Position numbers and translations under genes: made by a program
Notes under the pieces: model-generated
The model's database searches: none
Seen by the model: the letters and a program-made list of their open reading frames with translations, nothing else
Told to the model about the DNA's origin: nothing
Shown: piece after piece, positions 9,291 to 17,905 of the stretch
Position numbering within the stretch: the stretch's first letter is position 1
How the letters are laid out: every line of letters starts with the position of its first letter
Assembly (NCBI RefSeq): GCF_001494635.1
Contig: NZ_LOJF01000011.1
Span: forward strand, 62,001-126,000
DNA from: Tractidigestivibacter scatoligenes
GTDB taxonomy: Bacteria; Actinomycetota; Coriobacteriia; Coriobacteriales; Atopobiaceae
Direction: 5' to 3'
DNA length: 64,000 nucleotides

Positions 9291-10814
9291 CTAGTCCCAC
9301 TCGTCGTCCGACGCGGACTCCATTGAGAGGGCAGCCGCGTTCTCGCCGGCAATGCGGCCGGAGTTGAGGCAGAAGCCCATGGTATTGCCCGGGATGGAGT
9401 AGTTGTAGGAGTCGCCGTAGATGGTGCAGGCGTCCGTGCCCACGCAGTAGAGGCCAGGGATGGTCTTGTACTCGTCGGTCATGACCTCCATGCGCTGGTT
9501 GATGAGGACGCCGCCAAGCGTGCCGTAGGCGCCAACGTACTGGCGGCAGGCGTAGAAGGGGCCGTTCTCGAGCGGCATCATGAACTCGCGCTCCTTCTCG
9601 AAGAGCGAATCCCAGCCCTCGGCGCACATGGCGTTGTACTCCTCGACGTTCTTGACGAGGCCCTCGGGGTCGATGCCAATCTTCTCGGCAAGCTCCTCGA
9701 GCGTATCGGCCTTGGCGATCACGTGGTTGCCGTTACCGTCGAGGTAGGTGTCCTCATCGCGGGCAAACTGCTCGTCGAAGCCCTGATAGAGGTCCTTGGG
9801 GTGGACGTGGCTCACGATGTCCGGGCCATCCTTCTTCCAGTGCTTGAGCATCTTGGAGTCGAAGATCGAGAAGGCGACCTTGCCGGGCAGGTGGTTGATC
9901 GCGTTGCCCACGAAGGTGGTGTTGAAGATGTCATCCTCGGGCATGAAGCGCTCGCCGTTGCGGTCGCACCAGTAGCAGGGCTGGCGGAAGCCGCCCTCGA
10001 CGTAGAAGTGGTTCATGTTGTCGGGGAGCTGATACATCATCTCCATGGTCACGGGCGTGTGGCCGGCGCCGACCTTGTGGCACATGTTGAAGCCGTCGCC
10101 ATCCATGCCGGGCACGGCAAAGGAGTAGAGGTTCTTGCCCCAGTCAAAGCCGATGAGGTCCTTGATCATCTTGGGGTTGGCGCCAAAGCCGCCGGTGGCG
10201 ACGATGACCGCCTTGGAGGTGATGTCAACCTCCTCGCCGTTCTTGTCGACGGCCTTCACGCCCACGACGGCGCCCTCGTCGTTGGTGATGAGCTCCTTGC
10301 CGGGGGTCTCGAACATGAACTCGACGCCCAGTGCCTGGGCACGCTCGGTCATGCGCTTGGTCATCGTGGTCGCGGCGCGCGGGCCGGGCTCGGAGCCGTC
10401 CTCGGGCTGGACGACGTGCCAGGTGTACTCGCCGTCGGCGTAGGCGCGGGTGCGCTCGCGGGCGCGGAACGCGGGGCGCACGGAGTTGAACTTGACGCCC
10501 ATGTCCATGAGCCACTGGATGGTGTCGCCGCTCTTGAAGTAGTACGCGCGCACAAGGCGGGGGTCAACCTGGTAGTGGGTGTAGAACATGTGGCGACGGA
10601 ACAGCTCGCCAGGGGTGACCTCGATCATCGAGGCCTTCTGCACCGGAGAGCCGGCCGCGCAGGGGCCCATGCCCATGTTGGCGGCGCCGCCGGTGTTGGA
10701 CGCCTTTTCCAGAGCGATGACGCTTGCGCCGTTCTCCGCGGCAGAGATCGCCGCAGCGAGTCCGGAGAGACCCGCCGCAACGACGACAACGTCGGTTTCA
10801 AGCTGCTTGGCCAT
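9291..10814 (-). CDS. Fumarate reductase-like FAD flavoprotein
   Basis: The 507-residue protein belongs to the FAD_binding_2 group (fumarate, urocanate, ketosteroid and related reductases). It has the N-terminal dinucleotide-binding strand-turn-helix (residues 9-37), the ATGGFG motif near 213 and a C-terminal FAD-closing segment (YSIPGNTMGFCLNSGRIAGE). The glycine motif reads VVVVAAGLSGLAAA, with Ala where the first Gly normally stands. No heme or Tat signal is visible, so it is cytoplasmic and needs an external electron donor. The Fe-S module downstream and the FMN reductase upstream are candidates. GGAGGT lies 7 bases before the ATG at 10814. It most likely reduces an alpha,beta-unsaturated or keto substrate, which is unidentified. 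Confidence 0.88.
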   Translation of the reverse strand: MAKQLETDVVVVAAGLSGLAAAISAAENGASVIALEKASNTGGAANMGMGPCAAGSPVQKASMIEVTPGELFRRHMFYTHYQVDPRLVRAYYFKSGDTIQWLMDMGVKFNSVRPAFRARERTRAYADGEYTWHVVQPEDGSEPGPRAATTMTKRMTERAQALGVEFMFETPGKELITNDEGAVVGVKAVDKNGEEVDITSKAVIVATGGFGANPKMIKDLIGFDWGKNLYSFAVPGMDGDGFNMCHKVGAGHTPVTMEMMYQLPDNMNHFYVEGGFRQPCYWCDRNGERFMPEDDIFNTTFVGNAINHLPGKVAFSIFDSKMLKHWKKDGPDIVSHVHPKDLYQGFDEQFARDEDTYLDGNGNHVIAKADTLEELAEKIGIDPEGLVKNVEEYNAMCAEGWDSLFEKEREFMMPLENGPFYACRQYVGAYGTLGGVLINQRMEVMTDEYKTIPGLYCVGTDACTIYGDSYNYSIPGNTMGFCLNSGRIAGENAAALSMESASDDEWD

Positions 10815-10911
10815 GTCATACCTCCATATTTGGGACAACAAGACGCTTTGTGTAACGTAGACACTTAGTAATGTCGCAGCACCGGGCCGTACGGGCTATG
10901 TGCGGCCGTAC

Positions 10912-10961
10912 AAAAGAACGGCATCGCGCCCCGCACAAAACTGTGCGCGGCGCGCGATGCC
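10912..10961 (-). terminator. Rho-independent terminator
   Basis: On the minus strand, a long stem (GGCATCGCGCGCC / GGGGCGCGATGCC) with a self-complementary loop is followed by GTTCTTTTG. It ends the flavodoxin-like gene at 10989 before the flavoprotein gene begins. Confidence 0.82.
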
Positions 10962-10988
10962 GTGGGAGAGTCGCCGTGTGCGGGCCCG

Positions 10989-11966
10989 CTAGCCCCTCGA
11001 GGGCATCGTGGGCTGGATGAAGGCCTTGTACTTCGCGACGCGCTGCTTGTACTCGTCACCCTTCTGAAGCTGCGCGAGCTCGCCCTCCATGCGGCCAATG
11101 TCCTCGCCGTGGATCTGCTTGCCCTCGGCGGTGTCGTGCGCCCGGAAGAGGCCGCGCTCGTCGTAGCACTCGTCGTGGCGGTACTCCACCTGGATCTTGC
11201 CGTCGACAACGCTCACGTGGCCCTCAAGGCCGCAGACGGAGCAGATGGCCTTGTCGGTGCCGGGGACCAGGTAGAAGTCGTTGGCGTGGCAATGCGGGCA
11301 GACGCCCTCGGCACCCTGGTAGGAGGCGTGCTCAGGGTCCTTGGCGGCGCGGGCGAGGTTCACGCCGATCTGGTGTGCGCGGGCAACGACCTTGTCGTCG
11401 AGAAGGGCGCGCTTGGACCAGGGCACCCACTCGTTGTCAATGACCTTCCAGGTGGGGGTCATTGACTGGATCGCGTGGTCGGACTGGACGTGCGTGCCCC
11501 AGTCGGAGCCGCCGATGCCAATGTAGGAGACGGGCTTGCCCGGGCAGATGATGCGCGGGTCCGGCGCCTTGGACTTGCCGCCCTCGGCGGCGATCTTCTC
11601 GGCAATGTGGGTGGCAATCACGTTGTTGCCGGTATCCATACGGGGCCCAAAGCGGTCCATGATGGTGTGGAAGAGGCCGGACGCGCCCGTCTCGAAGATG
11701 GGGTCGCACATGATGATGCCGTCTGCCTCGGCCATCTTGAAGAACAGCCAGTCGAAGTCGTCCTTGTGGATGCACATGTTGCCCTGGCCGCTCATGAGCA
11801 TCTTCACGCAGGTGATGCAGCCGGTGCAGTGCTTGATGTTGAGGTCCATCGCACGGATGAACTCGACCTCGCAGCCCTCCTCGACGGCCCCCATCAGCGC
11901 TTCCTTGCAGATGCTGTCGTTGTTGCCGTTCTTGGTTCCAAACGAGACGCCCAAAACCTTTGCCAT
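10989..11966 (-). CDS. Flavodoxin-like NADPH:FMN reductase with zinc ribbon
   Basis: The 325-residue protein has an N-terminal flavodoxin fold of the NADPH-dependent FMN reductase/iron-sulfur flavoprotein family. It carries the compact cysteine motif CTGCITC (Cys 47, 50, 53) and a further Cys before HKDD. A C-terminal zinc ribbon has CPHC near 222 and CSVC near 241. It ends with a charged helical tail. It resembles the protein at 26730-27707 in length and domain order but is clearly divergent. A strong terminator follows its stop, and the PucR gene upstream points the same way. It probably donates electrons to a pathway enzyme such as the nearby flavoprotein. The substrate is unknown. Confidence 0.85.
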   Translation of the reverse strand: MAKVLGVSFGTKNGNNDSICKEALMGAVEEGCEVEFIRAMDLNIKHCTGCITCVKMLMSGQGNMCIHKDDFDWLFFKMAEADGIIMCDPIFETGASGLFHTIMDRFGPRMDTGNNVIATHIAEKIAAEGGKSKAPDPRIICPGKPVSYIGIGGSDWGTHVQSDHAIQSMTPTWKVIDNEWVPWSKRALLDDKVVARAHQIGVNLARAAKDPEHASYQGAEGVCPHCHANDFYLVPGTDKAICSVCGLEGHVSVVDGKIQVEYRHDECYDERGLFRAHDTAEGKQIHGEDIGRMEGELAQLQKGDEYKQRVAKYKAFIQPTMPSRG

Positions 11967-12090
11967 GGGACACCAACCTTCCCTCTCGCAGCGTTTCCGC
12001 CACGCCCCCGCGCGACGGCCTTTCCTGATGGCAGAAGCCTATCGCCGGGAATGCTGTGCAATTGCATAGAAGATTGGCCGAGAAAGTCCC

Positions 12091-13683
12091 TCAGCTTGTC
12101 TCGAGAAGGTCTCCGTTGACTGCCGCGTCATCTCCCAGGGCGTCGAGAACCCGCGCCGTGAAGGAGACCGCCAGGCGGTCGTCGCCGTCCTTGAGGTCGA
12201 GCTGGAATAGCTCGCTAATCTTGTTCACGCGGTAGAAGTAGGTGTTCCTGTGCACGTTGAGGGCCTCCGCCGCCTCGGCGGGGCTTCCCGGGAAGCGCAC
12301 CGACATCACCGCCGTCTCGAGGTAGGCGCTCCCGTGCGCTCGGTCGTAGCGCGCCATCGCCACCACGCGCTTGTCGAGGAGCATGTCGGAGTAGCCAAGG
12401 CCCTTGAAGACGGATGCCACCATCTGGAAGCGCCTCTCCCAGAAGAAGACCACGCGCTGGCGCTCCCCCCTCTCGAGGGCGTCCGCCTCGTCGAGAAGGA
12501 TGCACTGCTTGAGGCGGGGACGTACCAGCATGACGTCGGAGAAGGGCTCGCTCACAAAGGCGCGCATGTCGTTGTGTTCGAGCGAGGCCATGAAGCTCCT
12601 GTCCCTCAAGATCCTGCGCTCGCACGTCTCGTAGTCCCCAAAGCCCTGGCCGGCGGCCTCCCCAAGCGAGACGAGCACGACAACCGCAGAACCAAAGATG
12701 GTCCAGACGCTGCCGGAGAGCGCGTCTCCCACAAGCTGGCCAACACGCGCGTAGTAGTCGTGGCCGGCACCGGGCTGCCCCACCACGCGCAGCAGCACGT
12801 AGTTGCAGTCGAGCGGGACATCGGCGATTCGCAGGTGCTCTCGAACGGCACCCTTGTCCTCGAACTTGCCAGAGAGAACGTCCGCAAGAACGGACGAACC
12901 CATGTCCACGCGCTTTCCGGCGACGCCAAGCCTATCGATCATGAGGCCGGCGAGCGAGGTGGCGAAATCGATGAGCTCCAGGTCGACGCCCGTGACCTCG
13001 TGGGTCACCTCAAACGCGTCGAAGCGCCCCATCTCGAGGCGGTGGTGGTAGATGATCGAGGTCACGCACCGCAGGTTGTCGGCCACGTTGGTGGTGATGA
13101 TCGAGTGGCGCGAGCTCCTCACGGAGCTGAGAATCCCCGACTCGGCGAGATGGTCCTCAACCGACTGCGAGACGTAGCCATTCTCGACCGTGGCGGCGAT
13201 ATCGGGGCGGTCGCTGGGGATTTCGCCGGCCGTTGCCAGCACCTTGTGGTCGGTGTTGCTTATCACCACCGGGTTGCCAATCACCTCCGAGGCGCGACGG
13301 GCGAACTGCCTGAGGTCGTAGGAGTCCAGATAGCAGCGGAAGAGCGCCTCCCTCCTCACGGCAAGCTCGCCGCTCTTGAGCACCAGACGCATGAAGGCCT
13401 CCTGGAAATCGCTCGGAGAGGCCTCGCCAGTGACAAACACCACGTTGCGCGGGGGCTTGTGGTACTCCTCGTCCAGCTCGCCCTGAACGTAGACGAGCAT
13501 GATCCCATCGCCCGTCTGGGGGACGTCGTTGCTCTGGAAATCTGCCATGGAGCCCAGGCACACGACACCCTTTGACCCCACGTTCCACTCGGGAGAGACG
13601 ATGAGGTCCCACTCGAGCAGCTCGTCATCGTGGATGTAGGAGCTCGTAATGGGCAGCTCGTTCAGGATGGTCCGAAGCCTCAT
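12091..13683 (-). CDS. PucR-type transcriptional regulator
   Basis: The 530-residue regulator has a central GGDEF-like/PucR sensory region. A C-terminal HTH_30 helix-turn-helix carries LNVHRNTYFYRVNKISELFQ near residue 480-500. This family usually activates catabolic operons in response to their substrate. It has no recognisable N-terminal signal or membrane segment. GAGGAGGAGAG precedes the ATG. It is divergent from the gene set starting at 13828 (membrane protein, Pta, kinase, MFS). It lies upstream of the FMN reductase and flavoprotein genes, so it could control both directions. A second PucR-type gene is at 24990. Confidence 0.9.
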   Translation of the reverse strand: MRLRTILNELPITSSYIHDDELLEWDLIVSPEWNVGSKGVVCLGSMADFQSNDVPQTGDGIMLVYVQGELDEEYHKPPRNVVFVTGEASPSDFQEAFMRLVLKSGELAVRREALFRCYLDSYDLRQFARRASEVIGNPVVISNTDHKVLATAGEIPSDRPDIAATVENGYVSQSVEDHLAESGILSSVRSSRHSIITTNVADNLRCVTSIIYHHRLEMGRFDAFEVTHEVTGVDLELIDFATSLAGLMIDRLGVAGKRVDMGSSVLADVLSGKFEDKGAVREHLRIADVPLDCNYVLLRVVGQPGAGHDYYARVGQLVGDALSGSVWTIFGSAVVVLVSLGEAAGQGFGDYETCERRILRDRSFMASLEHNDMRAFVSEPFSDVMLVRPRLKQCILLDEADALERGERQRVVFFWERRFQMVASVFKGLGYSDMLLDKRVVAMARYDRAHGSAYLETAVMSVRFPGSPAEAAEALNVHRNTYFYRVNKISELFQLDLKDGDDRLAVSFTARVLDALGDDAAVNGDLLETS

Positions 13684-13743
13684 CTCTCCTCCTCAGCCGT
13701 GCTGTGCTCGTGCACAAACATAGTAACTTCTCCGCGCAAGTAA

Positions 13744-13780
13744 TTTGGTGCGCGTTCCATGGGAGCCAGTTTTGGTGCGC
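13744..13780. promoter_or_regulatory. Direct repeat, candidate regulator site
   Basis: TTTGGTGCGC occurs twice, at 13744-13753 and 13771-13780. The copies are 27 bases apart in the 144-bp divergent gap between the PucR gene and the membrane-protein/Pta operon. Direct repeats in this position fit a binding site for the PucR protein. Function is inferred. Confidence 0.4.
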
Positions 13781-13827
13781 CGTACTCTAGCTTGTGGACT
13801 ATCGCGGAGAGACACGAGGGGCATGCC

Positions 13828-14226
13828 ATGTGCGAATGGAACATCAGAACGCTCGTCAACGACATCGTCCTTGCGCTCGTCATCAACACGAGCGCAACGC
13901 TGCTTGCAGGCGCGCCGCTGGCGTGGGCGACCTGGTATCCCTACACCTGCGTGGCGTTCACGACCAACGTCGTGGCTCAGCTTCTCGTCCCCACGGTGAG
14001 CATCTCGCATTCGCTCACAAGGGGTCTTGACGGGAAGGGCGCGCGACCGTACGTCGCGATCTTCGTTGAGAACCTGATCTTCGTCACGATCATCTCCCTC
14101 ACCGAGGCGGTGACGCAGGTGGGCCCGGCCCAGATGCTTGCCGCGTGGAGCCAGACGTACCTGCAGCTCGTTCTTATCGGCTATGTGACGTCGGTCATCC
14201 TCTTCAAGATTCCCTCCAGGCGATAG
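13828..14226 (+). CDS. Small integral membrane protein
   Basis: The 132-residue product has about four hydrophobic segments and no domain I can name. GAGGGGC lies in front of the ATG at 13828; an in-frame upstream ATG at 13759 has no ribosome site. It is the first gene of the membrane protein-Pta-kinase-MFS set and lies 39 bases before pta. In size, composition and neighbourhood it resembles the membrane protein at 18899-19408, which sits beside the second Pta-kinase pair. The two may be distant paralogues serving the same role, perhaps a carrier subunit, but this is inference. Confidence 0.7.
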   Translation: MCEWNIRTLVNDIVLALVINTSATLLAGAPLAWATWYPYTCVAFTTNVVAQLLVPTVSISHSLTRGLDGKGARPYVAIFVENLIFVTIISLTEAVTQVGPAQMLAAWSQTYLQLVLIGYVTSVILFKIPSRR

Positions 14227-14265
14227 TGGCCAGCAGCATACAAGGCCAAGGAAAGGTAGAAGGAC

Positions 14266-15261
14266 ATGGCACTTATTGACGAGCTCATTGAGAAGGCACG
14301 CAAGACGCCCAAGGTTGTGGCGCTTCCCGAGTGCGAGAACGAGGACACCCTGCTTGCGGCAAGGCGCGTCGCGGACGATGGCATTGGGACCCCGGTCCTC
14401 GTGAGCCCTGCTGACGTCATCGCACAGACGGCAGAGCGCGCGGGTGTCTCGACCGAGGGTATGCGCATCGTGGACACCGCAGACGCGGAGGCGGCAGACG
14501 CCCTCGCCGAGCGCTACATGAACGCCGGCCGCGAGAGGCTCTTCTCGGCAAAGGCCGCCCGTCGCAAGCTCAAGAACCCGCTCAACTACGCCATGATGCT
14601 CGAGGACCTTGGCGACGTGGACTGCACGTTCTGCGGCCACACCAACACGACCGGCGACGTCCTCATGGCCGCCCAGATGATCATTGGCCTGGCCGATGGC
14701 GTGGACGTGCCCTCCATCCTGGCGCTCGTGCAGACTCCGGGCTTCTCCGGACCCGAGGGCGACGTCATCGCGCTCGCCGACTGCGGCCTCAACCCCGAGC
14801 CCACGGCCGAGGAGCTCGCCTCCATCGCGATTGCCGCCTGCGACAACGTGGCCTCCCTCATGGACTGGGAGCCCCGCTGCGCCTTTATCAGCTACTCCAC
14901 GGACGGCTCTGGCGAGAGCCCCAGCGTCGAGCGCATCCGCGAGGCCCTCTCGATTGCCCGCGACCGCAGGCCCGACCTTGCCCTCGACGGCGAGTTCCAG
15001 CTTGATGCCGCCATCGTCCCGGCGGTTGCCGCCAAGAAGGTCAAGCGCGAGAGCGCCGTGGCTGGCCGCGCGAACGTGCTCGTGTTCCCCGACCTCAACT
15101 GCGCTAACACCGCCGTAAAGCTCATCCAGCTCTTCGCGCATGGCAAGGGCTACGGCCACAACCTCTCGGGCTTCAGGCACCCGGTGGCAGACAGCTCGCG
15201 TGGCTCCTCCGTCGAGGAGATGGTGGGCGACATCGCGATGCTCGTTCTCTCCGCCCGTTAG
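14266..15261 (+). CDS. Phosphate acyltransferase, Pta/Ptb family (copy 1)
   Basis: Family enzymes convert acyl-CoA plus phosphate to acyl phosphate plus CoA. The 331-residue length fits stand-alone Pta/Ptb proteins. Visible signatures include the DGEFQLDAAIVP segment, the VFPDLNCANTAVKLIQ segment and a closing SRGSSVEEMVGD. GAAGGAC precedes the ATG. The acyl kinase gene follows after 45 bases, so the pair can turn an acyl-CoA into a carboxylate and ATP. Acyl preference (acetyl, butyryl or other) cannot be read from the sequence. A divergent second copy is at 20736-21743. Confidence 0.9.
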   Translation: MALIDELIEKARKTPKVVALPECENEDTLLAARRVADDGIGTPVLVSPADVIAQTAERAGVSTEGMRIVDTADAEAADALAERYMNAGRERLFSAKAARRKLKNPLNYAMMLEDLGDVDCTFCGHTNTTGDVLMAAQMIIGLADGVDVPSILALVQTPGFSGPEGDVIALADCGLNPEPTAEELASIAIAACDNVASLMDWEPRCAFISYSTDGSGESPSVERIREALSIARDRRPDLALDGEFQLDAAIVPAVAAKKVKRESAVAGRANVLVFPDLNCANTAVKLIQLFAHGKGYGHNLSGFRHPVADSSRGSSVEEMVGDIAMLVLSAR

Positions 15262-15306
15262 CAGCACGACCGCGCCAGAAGCCAGAAGCAACCAAAGGAG
15301 CACCAC

Positions 15307-16431
15307 ATGACCTATCGCATACTCACGCTCTCCCCCGGCTCGACCTCCACCAAGGTCGCCGTCTTCGAGGGCGAAAAGGCCCTCATGAGGGAAAACGTCC
15401 GCCACGACCCTGCTGTGCTGGCGGGCTTCGACAAAGCGGCGGACCAGCTGGAATTCCGCACAAAGACCGTACTCGACGCGCTTGAGGCAGCGGGAATCGC
15501 GCTCGAGAGCATCGACGCGTTCTCGGGCTACTGCGGCGGCATGGGCCCCACGGTCGGTGGCATCTTCCGCATCGACAAGACCGTATGCGACCACGTGCTC
15601 AACTGCGGGATGAACCACCCCGCCATCCTAGGCGCGCCCATCCTCTTTGACCTTGCCGGCCGCTGCGGCAAGCCCGCCTTTGCCGTGAACCAGCCCGACA
15701 CCGACGAGCTCGAGGACGTTGCCCGCATCACCGGCTACCCCGGCATCTACCGCAAGAGCCACGTGCACTGCCTCAACCAGAAGGAGTGCGCCATCCGCTG
15801 CGCGGCGTCTCTCGGCAAGGCCTATGACGAGGTCAACGTTATCGTGGCGCACGTCGGCGGCGGCCTTTCGGTTGCAGCGCACAGGCGCGGGCGCATGGTC
15901 GACACGAATGACGTGCTGGAGGGCTCGGGCCCCTTTGCCCCCAACCGATCCGGCGATGTGCCGGCAAAGCCCGTCGCCGCTCTCGCCTTCTCCGGCAAGC
16001 ACGACAAGAAGGAGGTCATGGGGGTCATTGGCAAGACCGGCGGCCTCAAGGGCCTGCTCGGCACCGACGACGCGATGGAGATTGACACGCGAATCGACGC
16101 GGGCGACGAGTGGGCAAAGCTCGTCTTCGAGGCCATGGCATACCAGACCGCAAAGCAGATCGGTGCCTTCGCGTCCGTGCTCGAGGGCAAGGTCGACGGC
16201 ATTGTTCTCACGGGCGGCGTCTCGCACGACCAGCGCTTTGTTGACTACGTCACAGAGCGCGTGAGCTGGATCGCACCTGTGAGCGTCTTTGCGGGCGACT
16301 TCGAGATGGAGGGCGCGGCAGCCGGTGCGGTTCGCGCGCTCGACGGCGCGGAGGACGTCATGACCTACACGGGCGAGCCCTCCTGGGACGGCTTCAAGCT
16401 GGACGGCGCTCCCGCCGACGTGGAGGCCTAG
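15307..16431 (+). CDS. Butyrate kinase-type acyl kinase (copy 1)
   Basis: The 374-residue protein belongs to the ASKHA acyl kinases and is closest in pattern to butyrate kinase: N-terminal SPGSTSTKVAVFE, NQPDTDELEDVARITG, HVGGGLSVAAHRRGRMVD and GIVLTGGVSHD. It makes ATP from acyl phosphate and ADP. One residue is odd. The phosphate-loop motif that normally reads NPGSTSTK here reads SPGSTSTK, whereas copy 2 keeps Asn. Whether this changes activity or substrate is unknown. AAAGGAG precedes the ATG. It lies between pta and the MFS gene, which begins 3 bases after its stop. Confidence 0.9.
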   Translation: MTYRILTLSPGSTSTKVAVFEGEKALMRENVRHDPAVLAGFDKAADQLEFRTKTVLDALEAAGIALESIDAFSGYCGGMGPTVGGIFRIDKTVCDHVLNCGMNHPAILGAPILFDLAGRCGKPAFAVNQPDTDELEDVARITGYPGIYRKSHVHCLNQKECAIRCAASLGKAYDEVNVIVAHVGGGLSVAAHRRGRMVDTNDVLEGSGPFAPNRSGDVPAKPVAALAFSGKHDKKEVMGVIGKTGGLKGLLGTDDAMEIDTRIDAGDEWAKLVFEAMAYQTAKQIGAFASVLEGKVDGIVLTGGVSHDQRFVDYVTERVSWIAPVSVFAGDFEMEGAAAGAVRALDGAEDVMTYTGEPSWDGFKLDGAPADVEA

Positions 16432-16434
16432 GGC

Positions 16435-17739
16435 ATGGCGAGAAACAACGCGACCACGCGTGGCGGCTTTCACTACGCCTACCTCATCGTCCTCTCGTGC
16501 ATCGTGATAACATGCCTTCCCTGCTCGCTGGTTCTCTCGTGCGCGGGCATCTTCTTCACGCCGGTCTCCGAGTTCTTTGGCGTGCCCAAGGCATCCTTCA
16601 CGCTGTACTTCTCAGTGCTCAACCTCGCCATGATGGCCACGCTTCCCGTTGCCGGCAAGCTCCTGGCCGCGCAGGACTCGCGCGTGGTTCTCTCCGTTGC
16701 CACCGCGCTCTGCGGCCTGGGTATGTTTGGCATGGCGTCCTGCCAGCAGATCTGGCAGTTCTACCTCGTGGGCGTTGTGCTGGGTATAGGCGTGGCACCT
16801 CTCATCTACCTGGCCGTCCCCACGCTCATCAACGCCTGGTGCGTCAAGCGTGTGGGGTTCTTTGTTGGCCTGTGCATGGCCTTCACGGGCATTGGCGGCG
16901 TCATCTTCAACCCGCTGGGAACGTCGATCATCCAGTCGTCGCCAGAGGGTTGGCGCCAGGCGTATCTCGTCTTTGGCATCATCATCCTTGTGGGGACGCT
17001 GCCGTTCACGCTCTTCGTGGTGCGCGGCAAACCAGCCGACAAGGGGCTTCTCCCCTATGGCGCAGACGAGGTTGAGGCTGCCGACGGTACAGGTACCAGC
17101 GCTGGTGCTGACGCAACCGCGCCTGCGAAGGGCGTCTCGGCCGCCGATGCCATGCACACGCCCGCGTTCTGGGCAATCGTGGCCTTCTGTGGGCTGATAA
17201 CGCTCAACCAGACCGTCTACCAGTTCCTCTCGAGCTACGCGCTTTCGTTTTCCGATTCGCTGCCGCAGATTGCCGCCGCGTCGGGCATCGTCGCGTCCGC
17301 CGCGATGGCCGGCCAGGCGATTGGCAAGGTGTTTCTCGGCTCCGTGAGCGACCGTTCCGTGCGCCTTGGTGCCGTGTGCGGCATCGCCGTTGGCGCCGTG
17401 GGCGTCCTTCTCATGTGGGGCATGCCATCGGTGCTCGCGCTGCTGCTGGTGGGAGCCTTCTGCTTTGGCGTTGTCTACGCAATGACCACGGTCGAGACGC
17501 CGCTTCTGGTGCGAAGCGTCTTTGGCTCTGCGGACTACGCCAACATCTACTCGCGCGTCTCAATGGTTGGATCGCTGATGAGCGCTGTTGCAGCGGTATT
17601 CTGGAGCCTGGTGATTGATTCGGCCGGCGGATACGGCCTGATGTTTGCCCTGTCGCTGGTGTGCATGGCTGCGTGCCTGGCACTGGCAATCTATGCGCTT
17701 GCGCACGCGCCCAAGGAATCCGCGGGTTCCGGGCGATAG
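16435..17739 (+). CDS. Major facilitator superfamily transporter
   Basis: The 434-residue protein has about twelve hydrophobic segments split by a polar central loop (near residues 200-235). It resembles the oxalate/formate antiporter-like branch of the MFS, whose members often carry monocarboxylates. It follows the acyl kinase by 3 bases and is the last gene of the operon, with a strong terminator after it. It may import the pathway substrate or export the acid formed by the kinase. The direction and ligand are inferred only from context. Confidence 0.88.
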   Translation: MARNNATTRGGFHYAYLIVLSCIVITCLPCSLVLSCAGIFFTPVSEFFGVPKASFTLYFSVLNLAMMATLPVAGKLLAAQDSRVVLSVATALCGLGMFGMASCQQIWQFYLVGVVLGIGVAPLIYLAVPTLINAWCVKRVGFFVGLCMAFTGIGGVIFNPLGTSIIQSSPEGWRQAYLVFGIIILVGTLPFTLFVVRGKPADKGLLPYGADEVEAADGTGTSAGADATAPAKGVSAADAMHTPAFWAIVAFCGLITLNQTVYQFLSSYALSFSDSLPQIAAASGIVASAAMAGQAIGKVFLGSVSDRSVRLGAVCGIAVGAVGVLLMWGMPSVLALLLVGAFCFGVVYAMTTVETPLLVRSVFGSADYANIYSRVSMVGSLMSAVAAVFWSLVIDSAGGYGLMFALSLVCMAACLALAIYALAHAPKESAGSGR

Positions 17740-17769
17740 GCAGCGCACGCACGACGGTTTTGCGCGAGA

Positions 17770-17808
17770 AGAGCCTCCGGCGCCACCTGGGCGCCGGAGG
17801 CTCTTTTT
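17770..17808 (+). terminator. Rho-independent terminator
   Basis: A near-perfect GC stem (AGAGCCTCCGGCGCC / GGCGCCGGAGGCTCT) is followed by TTTTTG. It ends the membrane protein-pta-kinase-MFS operon 30 bases after the MFS stop. Confidence 0.95.
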
Positions 17809-17810
17809 GT

Positions 17811-17905
17811 ACGTGATAGCTGCGGGAATGCGCCCTATGGCGCCAGAATGGCGCCACAGCGGCGACTTCGTACGCACCTGCTGCTAAAACGCGCCCTGTG
17901 GCGCG
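17811..17905. repeat. 60-bp repeat unit, one full and one partial copy
   Basis: After the terminator the sequence carries one copy of a unit also found three times in tandem at 35774-35942. The unit has a GCGCC..GGCGCCAGAATG..GCGCC core, then CTTCGTACG. A partial second copy begins 60 bases later (ACGCGCC at 17889) and runs up to the stop of the hydrolase gene. Confidence 0.6.

Noticed and set aside
11980-12000. CGTTTCCGC motif upstream of the flavodoxin-like gene as another palindrome element
   Set aside because: The motif occurs but no inverted arms flank it.
13693-15618. 641-residue minus-strand frame opposite the membrane protein and pta genes
   Set aside because: Crosses two genes with clear domains and ribosome sites on the plus strand; no recognisable domain of its own.
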